Shown here one piece after another: positions 1-12,140 of a DNA stretch of 64,000 nt. The notes beneath the pieces are model-generated. The model did no database searches, was not told the origin of the DNA, and saw nothing but the letters and a program-made list of their open reading frames with translations. The position numbers and the translations under genes are program-made. Each line of letters starts with the position of its first letter. The first letter of the stretch is position 1. This DNA is from Flabesymbios commensalis (lineage: Eukaryota > Annelida > Polychaeta > Terebellida > Flabelligeridae): positions 86,440,747-86,504,746 of the forward strand of contig OZ024903.1 in the NCBI GenBank assembly GCA_964017125.1, given 5' to 3'.

Positions 1-204
1 AGTCTAACTTAATAAGTATTAGACGGGTCGTGCTGGATTCGGCCTTGTGGCTGTCTATTGATGGCTGAGGGGGCTTCATTGGTCTGATACAGAATGTAAT
101 CACTCTGTTTATCGACTGGTAGACGCTGGACGGAGTCTGTCCAGGCGAATAAAAACAGATGTATGTCCCGCTCCGAAAGATTCCCCGGAAAACGTAAAAT
201 ACTC

Positions 205-285
205 ATCATATGTTGCGTTAATGCTGATACACTGTCGCAGACAGTGGACCAGCAATAAAACAACATTGTAGAGACGTATGTTGTT
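205..285. mobile_element. Fragment of the CCCAG/CTGGG hairpin MITE family
   Basis: GCGTTAATGCTG, GTCGCAGACAGTGGACCAGC and AACAACATTG follow in the order of the family's core. The ends are not preserved. Confidence 0.4.
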
Positions 286-944
286 GGCTGGATAAATATG
301 AAATTGTCAAGAATTGATCTAGAAACTGCATAATATTATGCTCAACCAAATAAGACATATATCCCACTTGGCTTGACTTGTAGCCAACAAGCGATAAACT
401 TATAGCTTTGATCTACAACATGGTATGTAACACGTTACATGGGAGTTGTCTGGAAAGAAGACAAATAAAACATTTCTGTCCTGCTTGGTCTGACTCTACC
501 CTGATGACATCGCAATACTCTGACACAGATACCTCCATTTTTTAATGTAATAGTTCAAAACGATCACAAGTTTACGCCTGCTGAAAATGGCCGAGTTTTC
601 ATAGGCCCTTGAAATATTCGTTTCAATTTCATGGCATGCGAGTATACCGGCAGGCGGCGCCAGTAAAGTATGGCGGTCAGTGTTGAGGGGCTTACGGCGA
701 AGTTAGGCGGCCCGGTCATGCCGTGTAGTAGTCCAGGCGATTTGCGATAAAATATGGCCCAACCCAAAACGATATACCAGATGAAAGCTATAAAAAATCT
801 AAGAAAATATATTGAGTGGAACAACCTTTTCTGACTCGTTGATATATAGCTAAAGAGAGGTGATTGAATGGCTTTGATGACCATATGGTATAGACATAGA
901 ACAATCGAAATAAAATAACTGCATGTCCCGTATGCTCTTTCAGA
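286..944. other. Intergenic, nothing recognised
   Basis: No translation resembles a known protein on either strand. No clear repeat ends were seen. Confidence 0.4.
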
Positions 945-1016
945 AGAAGAAGAAGAAGAAGAAGAAGAAAAAAAAGAGGAAAAAGAAGAAGAAGATGAGA
1001 AGAAGAAGAAGAAAAA
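945..1016. repeat. Purine-rich GAA/GAAA tract
   Basis: About 70 bases of GAAGAAGAA with A-rich interruptions: a strand-asymmetric polypurine run able to form triplex DNA. The open frames across it (poly-Lys/Glu or poly-Leu/Phe) are an artefact of the composition. Confidence 0.8.
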
Positions 1017-1439
1017 TGTTTATTTGACAAATAACACTGTAAAAAAAATACAAATTAAATATCATGTCAGGATGACTCCCATTAAGACTTAAAGAGTCGC
1101 TGGCATGGAAGCCACCTTGTTATAAATACTATAAAATGTTGTTAAGGAATGAACCACTTAATCAGATACGTGACTTTTTCCTCTATGAAAATAATTTATT
1201 TTATACAGAAGTCAACACTTTATTGAACAGTAATACATATTATATATTAATACAGATATGTTTTAATTTTAAATTAGTAGGACTTAGATAATAAAGGCAG
1301 ATACACCGCCGCAAATGAAAACTTGACATTTACATTTAAAAAATATATATTTTAATAGTCAATGTGTTTCAAATATTTAAACACATGAGCATTTGAACAA
1401 CAGTACACCCCCCCCCCCGTGGACCATGCTACGCAGCGT

Positions 1440-1620
1440 GCTATAGTGTGCATATGAACTGACGTCACAATTCCCCCACTCTCGTTTTCAGGGTATCGTA
1501 GTAAGCTTGTGATTGGCCTATTGGCATATCCTGCTAAACGCTCTCTGATTGTCTGTCACATATGTGTCAACCAGCGGCTGAAAACTAGGTTGGTCAATGA
1601 TGGGGTGTTTCTCAAGCACA
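1440..1620 (+). repeat. Dispersed repeat, copy A
   Basis: It shares TGACGTCACA, TTCCCCCACTCTC, TTTTCAG and TGTGTCAACC, in order and orientation, with copy B at 12545-12680. The family is unknown. Confidence 0.5.
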
Positions 1621-3130
1621 ATTTGAAGTACCTCGTTTCAGTGTGTGGTCGGAGACAGAACACTGAGAATGAGTGTAGAACGACAGATGCACTTAGGCAC
1701 CTTTCACACGGGCATATGTGTATGATAAACTTCTCTTATGATAAACTTAATACACAATAAATTGTAAAATTAGCAATATTAATGATTTTAGGCAGTAAAA
1801 GCTCCAAACGAGGCTAAAACGTATGATGTTTTTTTCTTATAATAGCATCCCGATACCACAACCCCCCCCCCCCCCCCCCTAGGAACTCTTCCCCCTTATG
1901 AATTCTCCAGCAAAAAATGCACAGGCCTACTTTTCCGACGTGATAGGAAAAAAATGTTTTTTTAACATTCTAAATAAGCTTTTAAAATTGATTAATATAT
2001 CATTCACGTTTAAGTGCGAACAGATCTTGCCAACTGTGTTTTTTTAACCACAACAATATTGACTGGATTTTTTCAAATGTGCAGGTGTTGGTCCTAATTA
2101 AAGCACCAATTGTATATCGTCTAGTTTTAATCATGGCGGTGGTCTGTTTTTTTTTATTTATCTGAAATTTTGTGTATGCAATAACAGCTGAATAAAAAAC
2201 GTAATGCCTAATTTACAAATTCAAGTGTTAATAAATTCTCACTATCAAATTTGATTCAGTGTTTGGCCAAAGCGCCGAGTACGCCGTGAATAAAGCCTTA
2301 AATTCGATTCCCTCTGGAGTCCATATTGATTTCTGGATTTCCGCTTACTCAAGAACAATGACATTTCAATTTGCCAGAGACAAGCGGGACTACAGATTGT
2401 CCAAATTGCTCAAATAGAAAAACGATTAAGTGAAGGAGGATGACAGGTCACTGCAGCACCAACTGTTTTATTATGTTTATGGGTTGATCATTTTGCTGGT
2501 GGGAAATATGTCAAAATGAAGTGTTACCTAGACGTCCATTTTACACATTTTACTTTGTCTTTAAGCTCTGTCTTTAATCCTTGATTGCTACACACTGAGC
2601 TCTGCTTTTAAGATCAATTTAAATGGTAATCCGTTAATCCGTTACACGCTATGCCCTGCCTTGTATATCATTTTATCAGACGCACAGTCAGCCTGAATGA
2701 TCAACTACTGTTTAAACTTTAGCAAACGTATTAACGCTCGTCTTGACAAAATACTCTCTGGGCCACATTTTGACAAACACGGGTCTGCTGCAACCTGTTT
2801 GCATCACATGCATGGGAATGCGTCTGATCTTCCGAGCAGTCCATGTCAACCACACTTTATCAGACATGCTAAGTTACCATCTGTATTAACATAAGACGCA
2901 GCAACAACAAATCAACCCACGTGACCAAGCCTATTACTGAGAACCAACATATTTCAAAAGACTAGGCTATTATTATTGCACTAAGGTGTTTTCTTAATTT
3001 CCAATGCACAGTGTATTTTTCACGGTAGGGTCTAAGCTGATAAGTGTACATAAATGATATAGGTCTACAACTCGTGTACAGTGTACAGCCTACAGTAGTG
3101 GCCAGTAATCTACTACACAGTAAAACCGCA
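1621..3130. other. Intergenic, nothing recognised
   Basis: AT-rich. It holds a poly-C run at about 1,861-1,880. No coding or repeat structure could be supported. Confidence 0.4.
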
Positions 3131-3137
3131 CAGTAAC

Positions 3138-3309
3138 CAGGGGCGTACCGCCTTATACGCAACGTACGCAAACGGTTACACATTAATTTGCAATTTTTAA
3201 ATTTTCTTGAGGGGGGGGGACACCCAAACCCCTCCCATTTGCCCCTCCCCCAACTGTTTTTTTTACAAAAACGCTTACACATTAAAAAGCCTCCAGGAAC
3301 GCCCCTGGT
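3138..3309. mobile_element. Short MITE, CCAGGGGCGT / ACGCCCCTGG ends
   Basis: Terminal inverted repeats CCAGGGGCGT and ACGCCCCTGG enclose about 170 bp. GTTACACATTAA and CTTACACATTAA occur inside as direct copies. Flanks can be read as a 3-bp TAA duplication (PIF/Harbinger-like) or, if the element starts at CAGGGG (hAT-like), as 5-bp GTAAC. The superfamily is therefore open. Confidence 0.6.
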
Positions 3310-3312
3310 AAC

Positions 3313-5264
3313 TGATATGCCCACCGTATATGGTGATGACAGAGGTATCTGGCGAGGTCGCAGATCACAGCCCGTCACAGAAACCATTATTGTCAGACGA
3401 GATGCTGAGGACATGCTTCATGTAGTGCTGTCTCTGCGGAGCGATAGTGAATGATTTCTCTGATCAATCGTTTTTATCTAATTTATAATATATGCCTAGG
3501 CCTACTATAACACCCACTTAAAATGCCACCAGACAACAACTCATCGTCATCTCTGAGACTCTGTCTCTGTGGGAACACAAGCCTCAGCCTGACAGTTTTG
3601 ACAGCTCAGGGCGGTCAGCCACACACCACACACGTGCATACATCATATCAGGTGGTGTTTGGCGGCGGCGCGGGCTTTACATAACCTGCCAACGCAGTTG
3701 TAGCTGCAGCTGACCACACATTGGCGTCGAGTTCGTTGAAGACAGCATCGGGCTTCTATCTACATGATCTATATAGGTTCCTATCTCAGTTCAAGTAAGA
3801 CATATCATCTAACAGTAATAACGTACTCTAGACTGCTCGACTTTGAAAAACGCTAGGCTTACTAGAAAAATCATAAGCGTGGGCCTATGGTCATGGCTCT
3901 GTCATTGCTTGTTTGTTCACTGAACTGTCAGAAATAGACATGCCCACAAGATCAGCACATGACATGCATGATGATCTATGATACCACGCTAAGTGTGCGC
4001 CACAGTAGAGAATTGTTTAATGACAATACTGCGTTTTAAAGTCGTTTTGGCGGCGATATTGATCAAAATAAATATCAATAATAGAAAAACCAGGCCTTAT
4101 AGCCAATTTTATAAGTATGTACCTTTAATATATATATATTTAATAATCACTATTTCCTTAAACTATTTTCTTCAAACCATTGCTGCACCGTCAAACATGT
4201 CCTCATTATTCCTAAATTTGTCTGTGAATGAGATAATTTACTAAACATTTAATTGTTTGGTTGGATATTCCGTCATAAAGAGTGCCAAGAAATCCTCTGG
4301 TATTTCATTTCAGATCAGATGGACCCTCACTAATAACTCTCTTAAGTTGGTAGAGTGTTGTGAGGCCAGATACACTCCTCGCGTTTCATATCTGGAATAC
4401 ATGGAGGTCACTGCATAACTTGGATCCCCTGATCTTCAAGCAATTGTGACACGGGAGTGCCCTTTACCAGGATTATCTTTGGAAGATCCAGTTTTTCTGC
4501 ATCGTTTAACAGTTTTATACAGCATCCCTGTTGCAGCCAAGTTCTCTTCTTTGACTGTAAACGGCATTTGCTAAGGCTACAGCTTGTGCCATTTTCTCAA
4601 GCTACGTCCACTCCCCATGGCTGTGACTTGCTTGTGCCTGAGAGTTGGCGGCACTAATCATTGAGAAAAGTGAACAATACGCAATGAACACATGGTACAC
4701 TGACCATGTCCTGATTTGATGTACTTATATTGTTAACATTCAGGCCTCGTTGATCATCAAGAAGTTTTTTTTCAATTATCCAAACACAAGTGTACAATCA
4801 CTAATTTCCACTATTATCTAAAATGAATGGATTCAAGCCCTGATAATTTTGCACAGAATGATAAAAGTTATACTTTCTGAAATCAGCAATACAGGACACT
4901 TTTGGATTGGGTACCATTTTTAAAGACGTTGTCAACAATTATTATAAGCACAGTATAATTTCATTGGCAAAGTGGATCCATAATTTTAGAGGGCGGTGCA
5001 CAGTTGTGTAGGCCCCCTATATGCCTATATCCCCAGAATAAATACGTTTCATTGATTATCGCCGTCGCACTTAACATACTTAAAGACACAAAACTCTGGC
5101 TTTCAAATGGTAGATACGCAATCAAATGACTACATTTCAAACACAATAAACATGATAAACTATCCTGGAAAACGTTGAAAGAAAAGGCTATAATAATAAT
5201 TATAATGATCAAAGCTAACAATAAACTAATATAATAAGCAGTAGTAGTTGAGCAGCAGAGGGAC
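3313..5264. other. Intergenic, nothing recognised
   Basis: No protein similarity was seen. The GC-richer stretch at 3,540-3,720 might hold a promoter, but no supporting motif was found. Confidence 0.35.
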
Positions 5265-5505
5265 CAAATTGCCAGGTACCTAAACCGAGCGGTACAACAT
5301 TTGTCCACATGTCTAGAGTTGCTCCCAGGGGTCTCTAGATACTGAATCAGGTTGATGACATTGTCGGCAAAGGGGGCGGGCTGAGAATTTGACACTTTTG
5401 TACACCGACCCAATTTTAGGAGAAAATTTTCTTTGAAATATGGGAAATCTTCTCTAAAATATGATTTCCGCATCATTCTCACTCTATCACAATATTAGGC
5501 CAGTT
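5265..5505 (-). repeat. Dispersed repeat, minus copy
   Basis: Its reverse complement matches 14462-14690, including AAAATTGGGT, GTGTCAAA, ATGTATC/AGTATCTAGAGAC and GTGGACAAATGTTGTACCG. The open frames of the two copies look alike only because the DNA is related. Low-copy MITE or SINE; class unknown. Confidence 0.6.
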
Positions 5506-5629
5506 GAGTAAAATATTTTAGTTTTCTGCAAATATATATGACAGCAGATTCATTTATTTACAAAAGTCTCCATGAGCGGTACCATTTGGTTCAAATAGGT
5601 CTACATCCCTGGAGTCAGAATTTGGTTGC

Positions 5630-6085
5630 CAATGCTTGATTTTTCGAGAAATTGATCATTATGGTTAATTTTAAGAAAATGACCGCTTTGAAATGACTAA
5701 TTTCTCCTGAGATATAATGCATTTCACGTTTGCCATTTCTTAAAAGTAACAATAATGCGAAATTCAAGAAAACTTCAAAAGTTCAATAATATACATTTAA
5801 TGTATTAATGAACATATTTTTCTTAAATTTAGCGTCACAAACACGGTTTTGGTGTCTGATCATTTAAATTTGTATGTTTGTTGAAGTATTTTAAAATGCT
5901 GGAATGTGATATTTGGTACCATTGAATCCAAGATAACCGCCATAAAATTTAAAAGAAAATGTTCAAAATTGCACATTATTTGTTTGCAAATAGTTTATGA
6001 GCTCAGGCTCTGTGGTGCACGATGCCATCCACGAGAGGCGTCCTTTCGTTGCTAGACACCCCATGAGCAAACATCAGGTGATTAA
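5630..6085 (+). repeat. Left part of a tandem repeat split by the TTAA transposon
   Basis: It contains ATGCTTGATTT, TCACAAACACGG, GAATGTGATATTTGG and CATCAGGTGATTAA in the same order as the unit at 10,622-10,930 (CTCACAAACACGAG, GAATGTAATATTTAC, CATCAGGTTATTAA). The match shows it is one unit of a diverged tandem array. Confidence 0.6.
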
Positions 6086-6932
6086 CCCTTTAACCGCCGG
6101 TGTCGCATATATTCGGGTTTTCATTTTTTATTAGCACATTTAAGTACCACCTTTTAAACATGTGAAAGATAAAATGTGATAGACTAGGCAGAATCTGAAG
6201 AAATGTGCTTATAAAAAGTCATGGAGGCATTTTTTGTTTACGGCTGGCAAACATGTTTTTTAGATGTATTAATATGTCCCAAATCCAAATATGGTGTTTG
6301 CCTGGCTGGATTTTCAACGATTAATCCTGTAATAGTAAGTTCCAAAATGGCCGCCACTAAAACAACTAAAATCTATTAATTGTCATATCTTTGGAACCAA
6401 CCATGATAAAAACACAAATAAAACATGTATTAATACATTGTTGGACACAAGGAATCCATTGATACCATTACTTAGTAAATAAAATGTAATCAAATTAGCA
6501 TAGGAACCATATGTACACTAGAATGGCTCGTTTTTAATAAATACGGTAATATAAAAAAAAGAATATTTCAAACAATCAAATGTATATTTGATAAAAGACA
6601 CACCAATAACATCCATGAGTTTGAAACACTTTAATTTTATAACAAAATCAATAGCCTGATTCAATAACTCAAATATAAATAAACAAAATTACTGATCCTA
6701 CTGTATGTTACTGCTAGGATTATTGTAGTTTGTGGAAGTACTGCAAATATAACATATCAGGACAATGTCTGAGACACGGAACCCTATGATGCCATTACTC
6801 ATTTGATAAAATGTAAACAAATCAACATAGGGGTCATATTTGAACAAAATTGGTTCATAATTTTCATAAAGAATACAAACTTGAGGTTATTTAACCACTA
6901 GAAAAACGTGTGCGTATCCATAAATCTCATAA
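6086..6932 (+). repeat. Left terminal inverted repeat of the TTAA transposon
   Basis: Starts CCCTTTAACCGCC after TTAA and ends near the sequence ATCCATAAATCTCATAATAG. It pairs with the reverse complement of 9714-10621. Identity by eye is roughly three quarters to four fifths, implying an old insertion or gene conversion that has ceased. Confidence 0.82.
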
Positions 6933-7140
6933 TAGCTATACAAATTATCCACGATCCCGCAAGAGAAAACATCCCATAATTGGGACAGCTTATGGTATAT
7001 ATATACAAGTGTATAGTGATACGCAGTGTAACTTATTTGTGCATGTTTAACTTAATCGCTGTCCTGTGTGATATTTCAGCATTCATCCTTCTAGATACAT
7101 GGCAAGCGCATTTTTCTGCAACTGCAGAGCTTGATATAGC

Positions 7141-7324
7141 TAAACCCGGAAAAAAGCAATTGAACGCGATTATATTGAGGGAACTTGTAGCCTAAATTTA
7201 AATACTTTAATCGAAATCGGACGATTGTTGAACGAAATTGTCATGGACGGTTTCTATCAAAGTGTTTAAATTTAGGCAACAGGTTCCCTCAATATAATTG
7301 AGTTCAATTGACTTTTCGGTTTTA
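7141..7324. mobile_element. Nested palindromic MITE
   Basis: Arms 7141-7208 and 7258-7324 are inverted repeats (CAATTGAACGCGATTAT.. against ..ATAATTGAGTTCAATTG), about 65 bp each around a 50 bp loop. It sits just 3' of the decayed gene inside the TTAA transposon and would fold into a long hairpin. No autonomous partner was seen. Confidence 0.65.
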
Positions 7325-7343
7325 CAGCTCAAGCACCCCTTGG

Positions 7344-9475
7344 TTAACCACGTGACATGATTTCTGAGCATGCTCTTGTGATGGGTAGGAGAGAAAGCAA
7401 GTGTGGCACTAAATGACTATCCGTGCGTTTCCACGCCATAGCGGTTACCACTGAAAGAATTGGGGATGAGCAATTTGCTTGGTTCCACACTCTGTATTGG
7501 TAACGGGCCCACCTGATGTGTAACTGTGCTGCATATGATGTTCGCAGTAGTTTCTCCTGTGCTTGTCCCATACAGAACAGCTTCATCACACATATTTCCA
7601 TCAGGAACTCCATATATGGTACAGATTTAGCTGTACCTTCTGAATATTGGCCCTTTCTAAAATCAGTCAAATAGCTGTGATGTTAGTGGAACACATGTTG
7701 TTTTCTTAGTGTGACCAGGAAATTGTATCGAATGGTATTTTTCTCCAAATTTCATGCACTGGGATATATCTAGGATGTTTAGATGTTCCTGCTTTAATTA
7801 ATAGAGATAAGCATCCTATTTGCAGTAGGACAAGGACATTCTGTATCACGTACTGACACCGCCATTGATTCCATGAGAGCATGAATACAATGCAATATTA
7901 GGTGTGACTGCCCGCTTCCTCGGGGTCAGCTTCAAGTCTTGACAAAGTTGGGTCAGACCACTTGACAGTAGTCGCTTCAAAGAATCCACCGGTAACCACA
8001 ATTACTTTGTCTGCTGGGCTGTGCTCAATGATATATAGTTGGTAGCAGAAAGCGATGTCTTTCTTATTGTCTTCAAGTGCCATAAAATTAGATCAATCAG
8101 ACGAAAGAGGGACCTTTCTTACGTTTGGTTCTTCTTCCTTTTTTGATGGACTCGCTTCTATGACAATCAAATGTTACATCAATCCCAATGATGGTGGCCC
8201 CCATCTTGTACACAGTATTGGCAAATGTTCTTACATAGTCTTCAAAAGTTTTGGTATTTGGGTGTTTGGCAAGAGCCCTCAGCAGCGCTTGAGCATCAAT
8301 CAATAGACAGCTTGGTCCATCAAGGGAAACAGTTGTTGGTGTTGCTACATCCTGTGTCAATACGCCGGCTAACAAAAACTTGTTTGCTGAATGCAGGATG
8401 CCCCTGGTTTTAGCAAGTGATAGTGGAACCGACATCAACTCATGCTGCAGGATCTTAATTGTTAAGGTTGACCTCTTGCCATACCCTATAAGCAGTCATA
8501 AGTCTTATGTAAAATAAGCAATATGTTTCTGTCCACCTTAATAGTGTGTTGCTGGCCCTGGACGTCTTGCACAATCAGAATTGTGTAAGCGAAGCAAATG
8601 TTGCGGCCTTATTCATATGAATGAGGGTTTAATACTGGGTTCACTCTCTGCACTAATCGGCGATTTCTGGATGGTAGCAATGACAACATCCTTGTTCATC
8701 ATAATCTGCGGGGTTTGTGATTTGTTATGAAACACTCCGTGCTGCTTAAGTGATGTTACTAGTCTACCTTCATCTGTCACCCTTTGTCCTCTGACCTGTG
8801 GTGGCCTCATTGTGTGTGTGTAGTCATCATCATCATTATCATCTTCCTCCTCATCGATTGCATGGACATTATTATCTGTGCAATGTCGTCAGTGTCAAAG
8901 CTCTGTTCCTAACTCCTCATGTATACTATCCAAGTGATCATTCAATCGTGGAAGCAATATTGGTCAAAGAGCTTGCAGTGTTAGTTCATGCGTTCTCATT
9001 GAATGTGCATAGCCTTTAACTCTCATTACTTTCTCAGCAGTATTAACACAATATCACATTCTATCCACAGCTCACACAAGCCACATTCATCCATGTGGTA
9101 GCCAAAAAAATCCAAGAAAGTTCATTTCCATAATTATGCAGCCCACCGAGGCTGAGCATCAATACATCCTTGTATCGATCCACTGATCATCAGCTTTAGA
9201 TATGCCTCATCGACTATAAGAACATGTTCCTGCTGCAGTTATTCTGCTACACGCGCATGACAAAAGTGTTCAGTTTATCCAGCTCATGTGCTGGAGCTGG
9301 CAAATTTGCGTAGGTACACCACAGATGCTTGCTCTGCATTTATGGAGCTGACCTGCTGATTGAACGAAGTCCATGAAGACATTTTATTTTGAGACGAGCG
9401 GCTCATTGTAACGACCATGTGCTTCCCATGAACGTTAATTGCTGTTGGACATTCATCATTGAATGAGTAAACCAA
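7344..9475 (-). pseudogene. Decayed gene of a multicopy PIN/FEN-like protein family carried in the TTAA transposon
   Basis: Conserved pieces in N-to-C order, in different frames, lie at about 9,475-9,284, 8,900-8,613, 8,470-8,097, 8,083-7,898 and 7,670-7,344. From memory these match an uncharacterised protein family expanded in marine invertebrates. Typical blocks are HELMSVPLSLAKTRG, then LLIDAQALLRAL with IDVTFDCHRSESIKKGRR and a basic tail, then KVIVVTGGFF and LEADPEEAG (usually EEADTR). The C-terminal block is RTSYAAQ..RVWNQA..AWKR. The early D in LLIDAQAL and the acidic EEAD block suggest a PIN/FEN-like nuclease fold, which is inference. In this copy EEAD reads EEAG and the frame is broken several times, so it is dead. 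An acidic run (EEEDDNDDDD, near 8,840) lies upstream of the 8.7 kb piece. No known transposase signature is visible. Confidence 0.6.
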
Positions 9476-9713
9476 TCTGCATCTTTGTTACTGGCAGTAT
9501 GTCATTCATTACATCTGGGATGCCTAATTATCGTTCAGTCAACACCTTGATACCATCGAATAAATTCGCTTTGGGTGGACCTATTTACCATGATGTAACC
9601 TAGCTGTGTTGCATGTGTGTGGATCAAGAATACTGACACTTGCATATACTATAAGCTGTCCTAATTATGGGGTATGCCTCATGTTTTCTGGATCGTGTAT
9701 AATTTGTACAGTG

Positions 9714-10621
9714 ATTGTGAGGTTTATGGATAAGCAATCGTTTTTATAGTTGATAAATATTGTGTCCTCATGTTTGTATTGTTTATAAAAATAACAAGCC
9801 AATTTAGTTCAAATATGACCCCTATGTTGATTTGTTTACATGTTATCAAATAAGTAATGGTATAACAGGATTCCTTGTCTCAGACAAGTTCTACTCGCAG
9901 TACTTCCACAAACTACACTAACCCTCGCAGTAACATACAGTAGGATTTACATCAGTAATTTTGTTTCTGGATATTCGAGTTCTTGAATCAAGCTATTGAT
10001 TTTTTAAAATAAAATTAAGGTATATTAAACTCATGTATGTTATTGGTGTGTCTATTATAAAAATAATAAATAATCTTTAATTGTTTGAAATATGCTCTTG
10101 TTTGTATTACTGTATTAGTGAAAAACGAGCCAATTTAGTTCAGATATGATTTATATGTTAATTTAATTACATCTTATCAACTAAGTAATGGTAGCAATGG
10201 ATTCCTTGTGTCTAATAATGTATCAATACATCTTTTATTTGTGTTTTTATCATTTTTGGCACCAAAGATATGACAATGAATAGATTTTAGTTATTTCGGT
10301 GGCGGCCATTTTGGATTTTACTATTACAGTATTAATCGTTCAAAATCCAGCCTGGCAAACACCATATTTGGAGATGGGACATATTAATACATCTAGAACA
10401 CATGTTTTCCAGCCGTAAACACAAAATGCCTCCACCATTAACATTTTTTTCAAATTCTACCTAGTCTTTGACGTCAATCAGCTATATTTGAAAAGAGTTG
10501 ACCTCCATTTTGTCAAATCTGAATAATTTTCACTCACTAGAAGTTGTGGATCGCGTCAGCGAGACACAACTTCATGTTTAAAAGGTGAAAATTCAGATTG
10601 AATAATTTGGCGGTTAAAGGG
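9714..10621 (-). repeat. Right terminal inverted repeat of the TTAA transposon
   Basis: Reverse complement partner of 6086-6932. It is about 60 bp longer, mainly because of a palindromic stretch at about 10,515-10,600 that the left arm lacks. Confidence 0.82.
10515..10600. repeat. Hairpin-forming segment, AAGTTGTG..CACAACTT type
   Basis: Self-complementary around AGAAGTTGTGGATCGCG and GCGAGACACAACTTC, with outer AATCTGAAT and ATTCAGATT pairing. It is absent from the left arm of the TTAA transposon. Relatives occur at 39,470-39,556 and, inverted, at 63,735-63,762. Confidence 0.55.
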
Positions 10622-11230
10622 TTAATGCTTGATTTGTTAATTATGGCCGATTTCACAATCGTAGCTGTGAAATCAGTTAATTCGTCTCAGATGCATGATT
10701 GAAATGGCCCGCTTAAAAGTTAGCTCACAAACACGAGTGTCTAATTTCACTTTTTTCTGTACACCAAATCCATCAAAATTAATTTAACTTACGAGAATGT
10801 AATATTTACAAATAAATTCAAAATAGCAGCAAAATTTACAAGAAAATTGTCAAAACACGAAAACACGAAAATTTATGAAAACCTCCATGACGTCCCATAA
10901 GTCAACATCAGGTTATTAATGCTTGATGTGTCAAGTAATTCATAACTATGGCTGATTTAAAAATGGCCTCTATGCTTATAATTGAACATGGTGTGCCTGA
11001 TAGTCATATAACAATAATTTTATATTTTAATTTTCAAAGAATTCATTATATTTTGGCTATGCCAAAATATATTGATTTTAACAGAACTTTAAACTTATTA
11101 TTCTTGGCACGTTTTTGTAGGACGCTATTTTTATCTAATCAACTTGAAATTTTGACACAACATTCCCAGAGTAGTCAGGAGGGGTGCTATGACGTTTTCT
11201 TCCGGATTATTCCAGGATTTTCCAGATCAC
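10622..11230 (+). repeat. Tandem-repeat units right of the TTAA transposon, with an empty site
   Basis: One unit starts TTAATGCTTGATTTG. A second starts TTAATGCTTGATGTG at about 10,917, preceded by CATCAGGTTA. The joint CATCAGGTTATTAATGCTT is what the transposon's target looked like before insertion, with one TTAA only. Diverged sequence of the same style continues to about 11,230. Confidence 0.6.
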
Positions 11231-12140
11231 TATACTATTGAATGGCAAAAGGCAGTTTCTGCTTACTTGTACAGTGAGCAGATACCGCACTATGCTGCTC
11301 TTCAAATGCAAAAGGCATTATCTGCTTACTTGTAAAGTGAGCAGATACTGCCTTTTGGTTTGCACGGCAGTATGCCTATAATTGGGTCAAATGCTGGTTC
11401 AATAAAGGACATGTCGGGTGATTTTCCATTCATTGCCAGGAGGCTGAACAGGGTGTCCAGACCTACTCCACCCTTTAGTCTCTAGATTTGAAATTACAAA
11501 TACATTTATCCAATGTTTTAATTCGCAGACGGTGGCCCAGTATTGAACCAATATTGTGTATTTGGTATGGACAGTTGAAACCTTTTAAATAACAGTTCTT
11601 TTCAAACACAGAACGTTGAATCAATGTTGTTTTAATGTTGGGCTAGCGTGGCGGATAGTGATACAACATTAAATCAACAGAGAGACAAGTGAATGTGTGT
11701 ACTGTGCACCCTGAATGCGATTCCATTTGACAAACAAATATAATATCTATTTAAAACTGCAAAACCTCATTTTTGAGCCTCAATTTGAGCCTGAAATCCG
11801 AAGTCTAAAATTACAGTTTAGAATGGCTGCCAAAAAACTCATACGCGAAATTCCAATCAATCTGTCATAATAAAAATAACCCAACCAAATTCAAAATGGC
11901 CACCACAAAAACGCATAAAACCTAGCCCAAATATTATTGTTACTTGAAAAGTCACAATTCATCTAGTTATTATTGTAATTACTAAGCATGTCTCACGTAA
12001 TAATCATTAAAGAAACAATGTTTTGGTTTTTTAAACCCGAATGTTGTTGTTCAGTGAATCTTTTAAAAATATTTTCCATTGCTAAAAAATAATATTTACG
12101 GATCCAAGATGACGATCACAAAAGACCATATAAGTGATAT
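11231..12140. repeat. Repeat-rich stretch with a hairpin and MITE pieces
   Basis: AAAAGGCATTATCTGCTTAC and its near reverse complement GTGAGCAGATACTGCCTTTT form a hairpin at 11,306-11,360, with a related copy just upstream. MITE pieces lie at 11,518-11,562 and 11,600-11,690. ATGGCTGCC and ATGGCCACC words follow to about 11,910. No gene was recognised. Confidence 0.45.

Larger units (their letters stand above)
6086..10621. mobile_element. 4.5 kb DNA transposon with TTAA flanks and ~850-900 bp terminal inverted repeats
   Basis: Both ends read TTAA|CCCTTTAACCGCC (left TTAA at 6082-6085; right, inverted, TTAA at 10622-10625). The left arm (6086-6932) and right arm (9714-10621) are reverse complements over nearly their whole length, with scattered differences. 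Shared landmarks include the GGCCGCCA word and the stretch reading CCTACTGTATGTTACTGC. TTAA target sites and CCC termini fit the piggyBac superfamily; Kolobok and Sola3 also use TTAA. The interior carries a decayed minus-strand gene (7344-9475) and a nested palindromic MITE. No DDE transposase was recognised. The element is inserted in a tandem repeat whose sister unit at about 10,888-10,930 shows the empty site with a single TTAA. Confidence 0.85.

Noticed and set aside
788-1030. Open frame rich in Leu, Phe and Ser
   Set aside because: It is the complement of the GAA tract.
4961-5482. Possible conserved membrane protein, similar to the open frame at 14,462
   Set aside because: The similarity reflects a dispersed DNA repeat; neither frame has a splice context or known domain.
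8055-8306. Plus-strand open frames at 8.05-8.4 kb
   Set aside because: They are antisense to conserved blocks of the decayed PIN/FEN-like gene.
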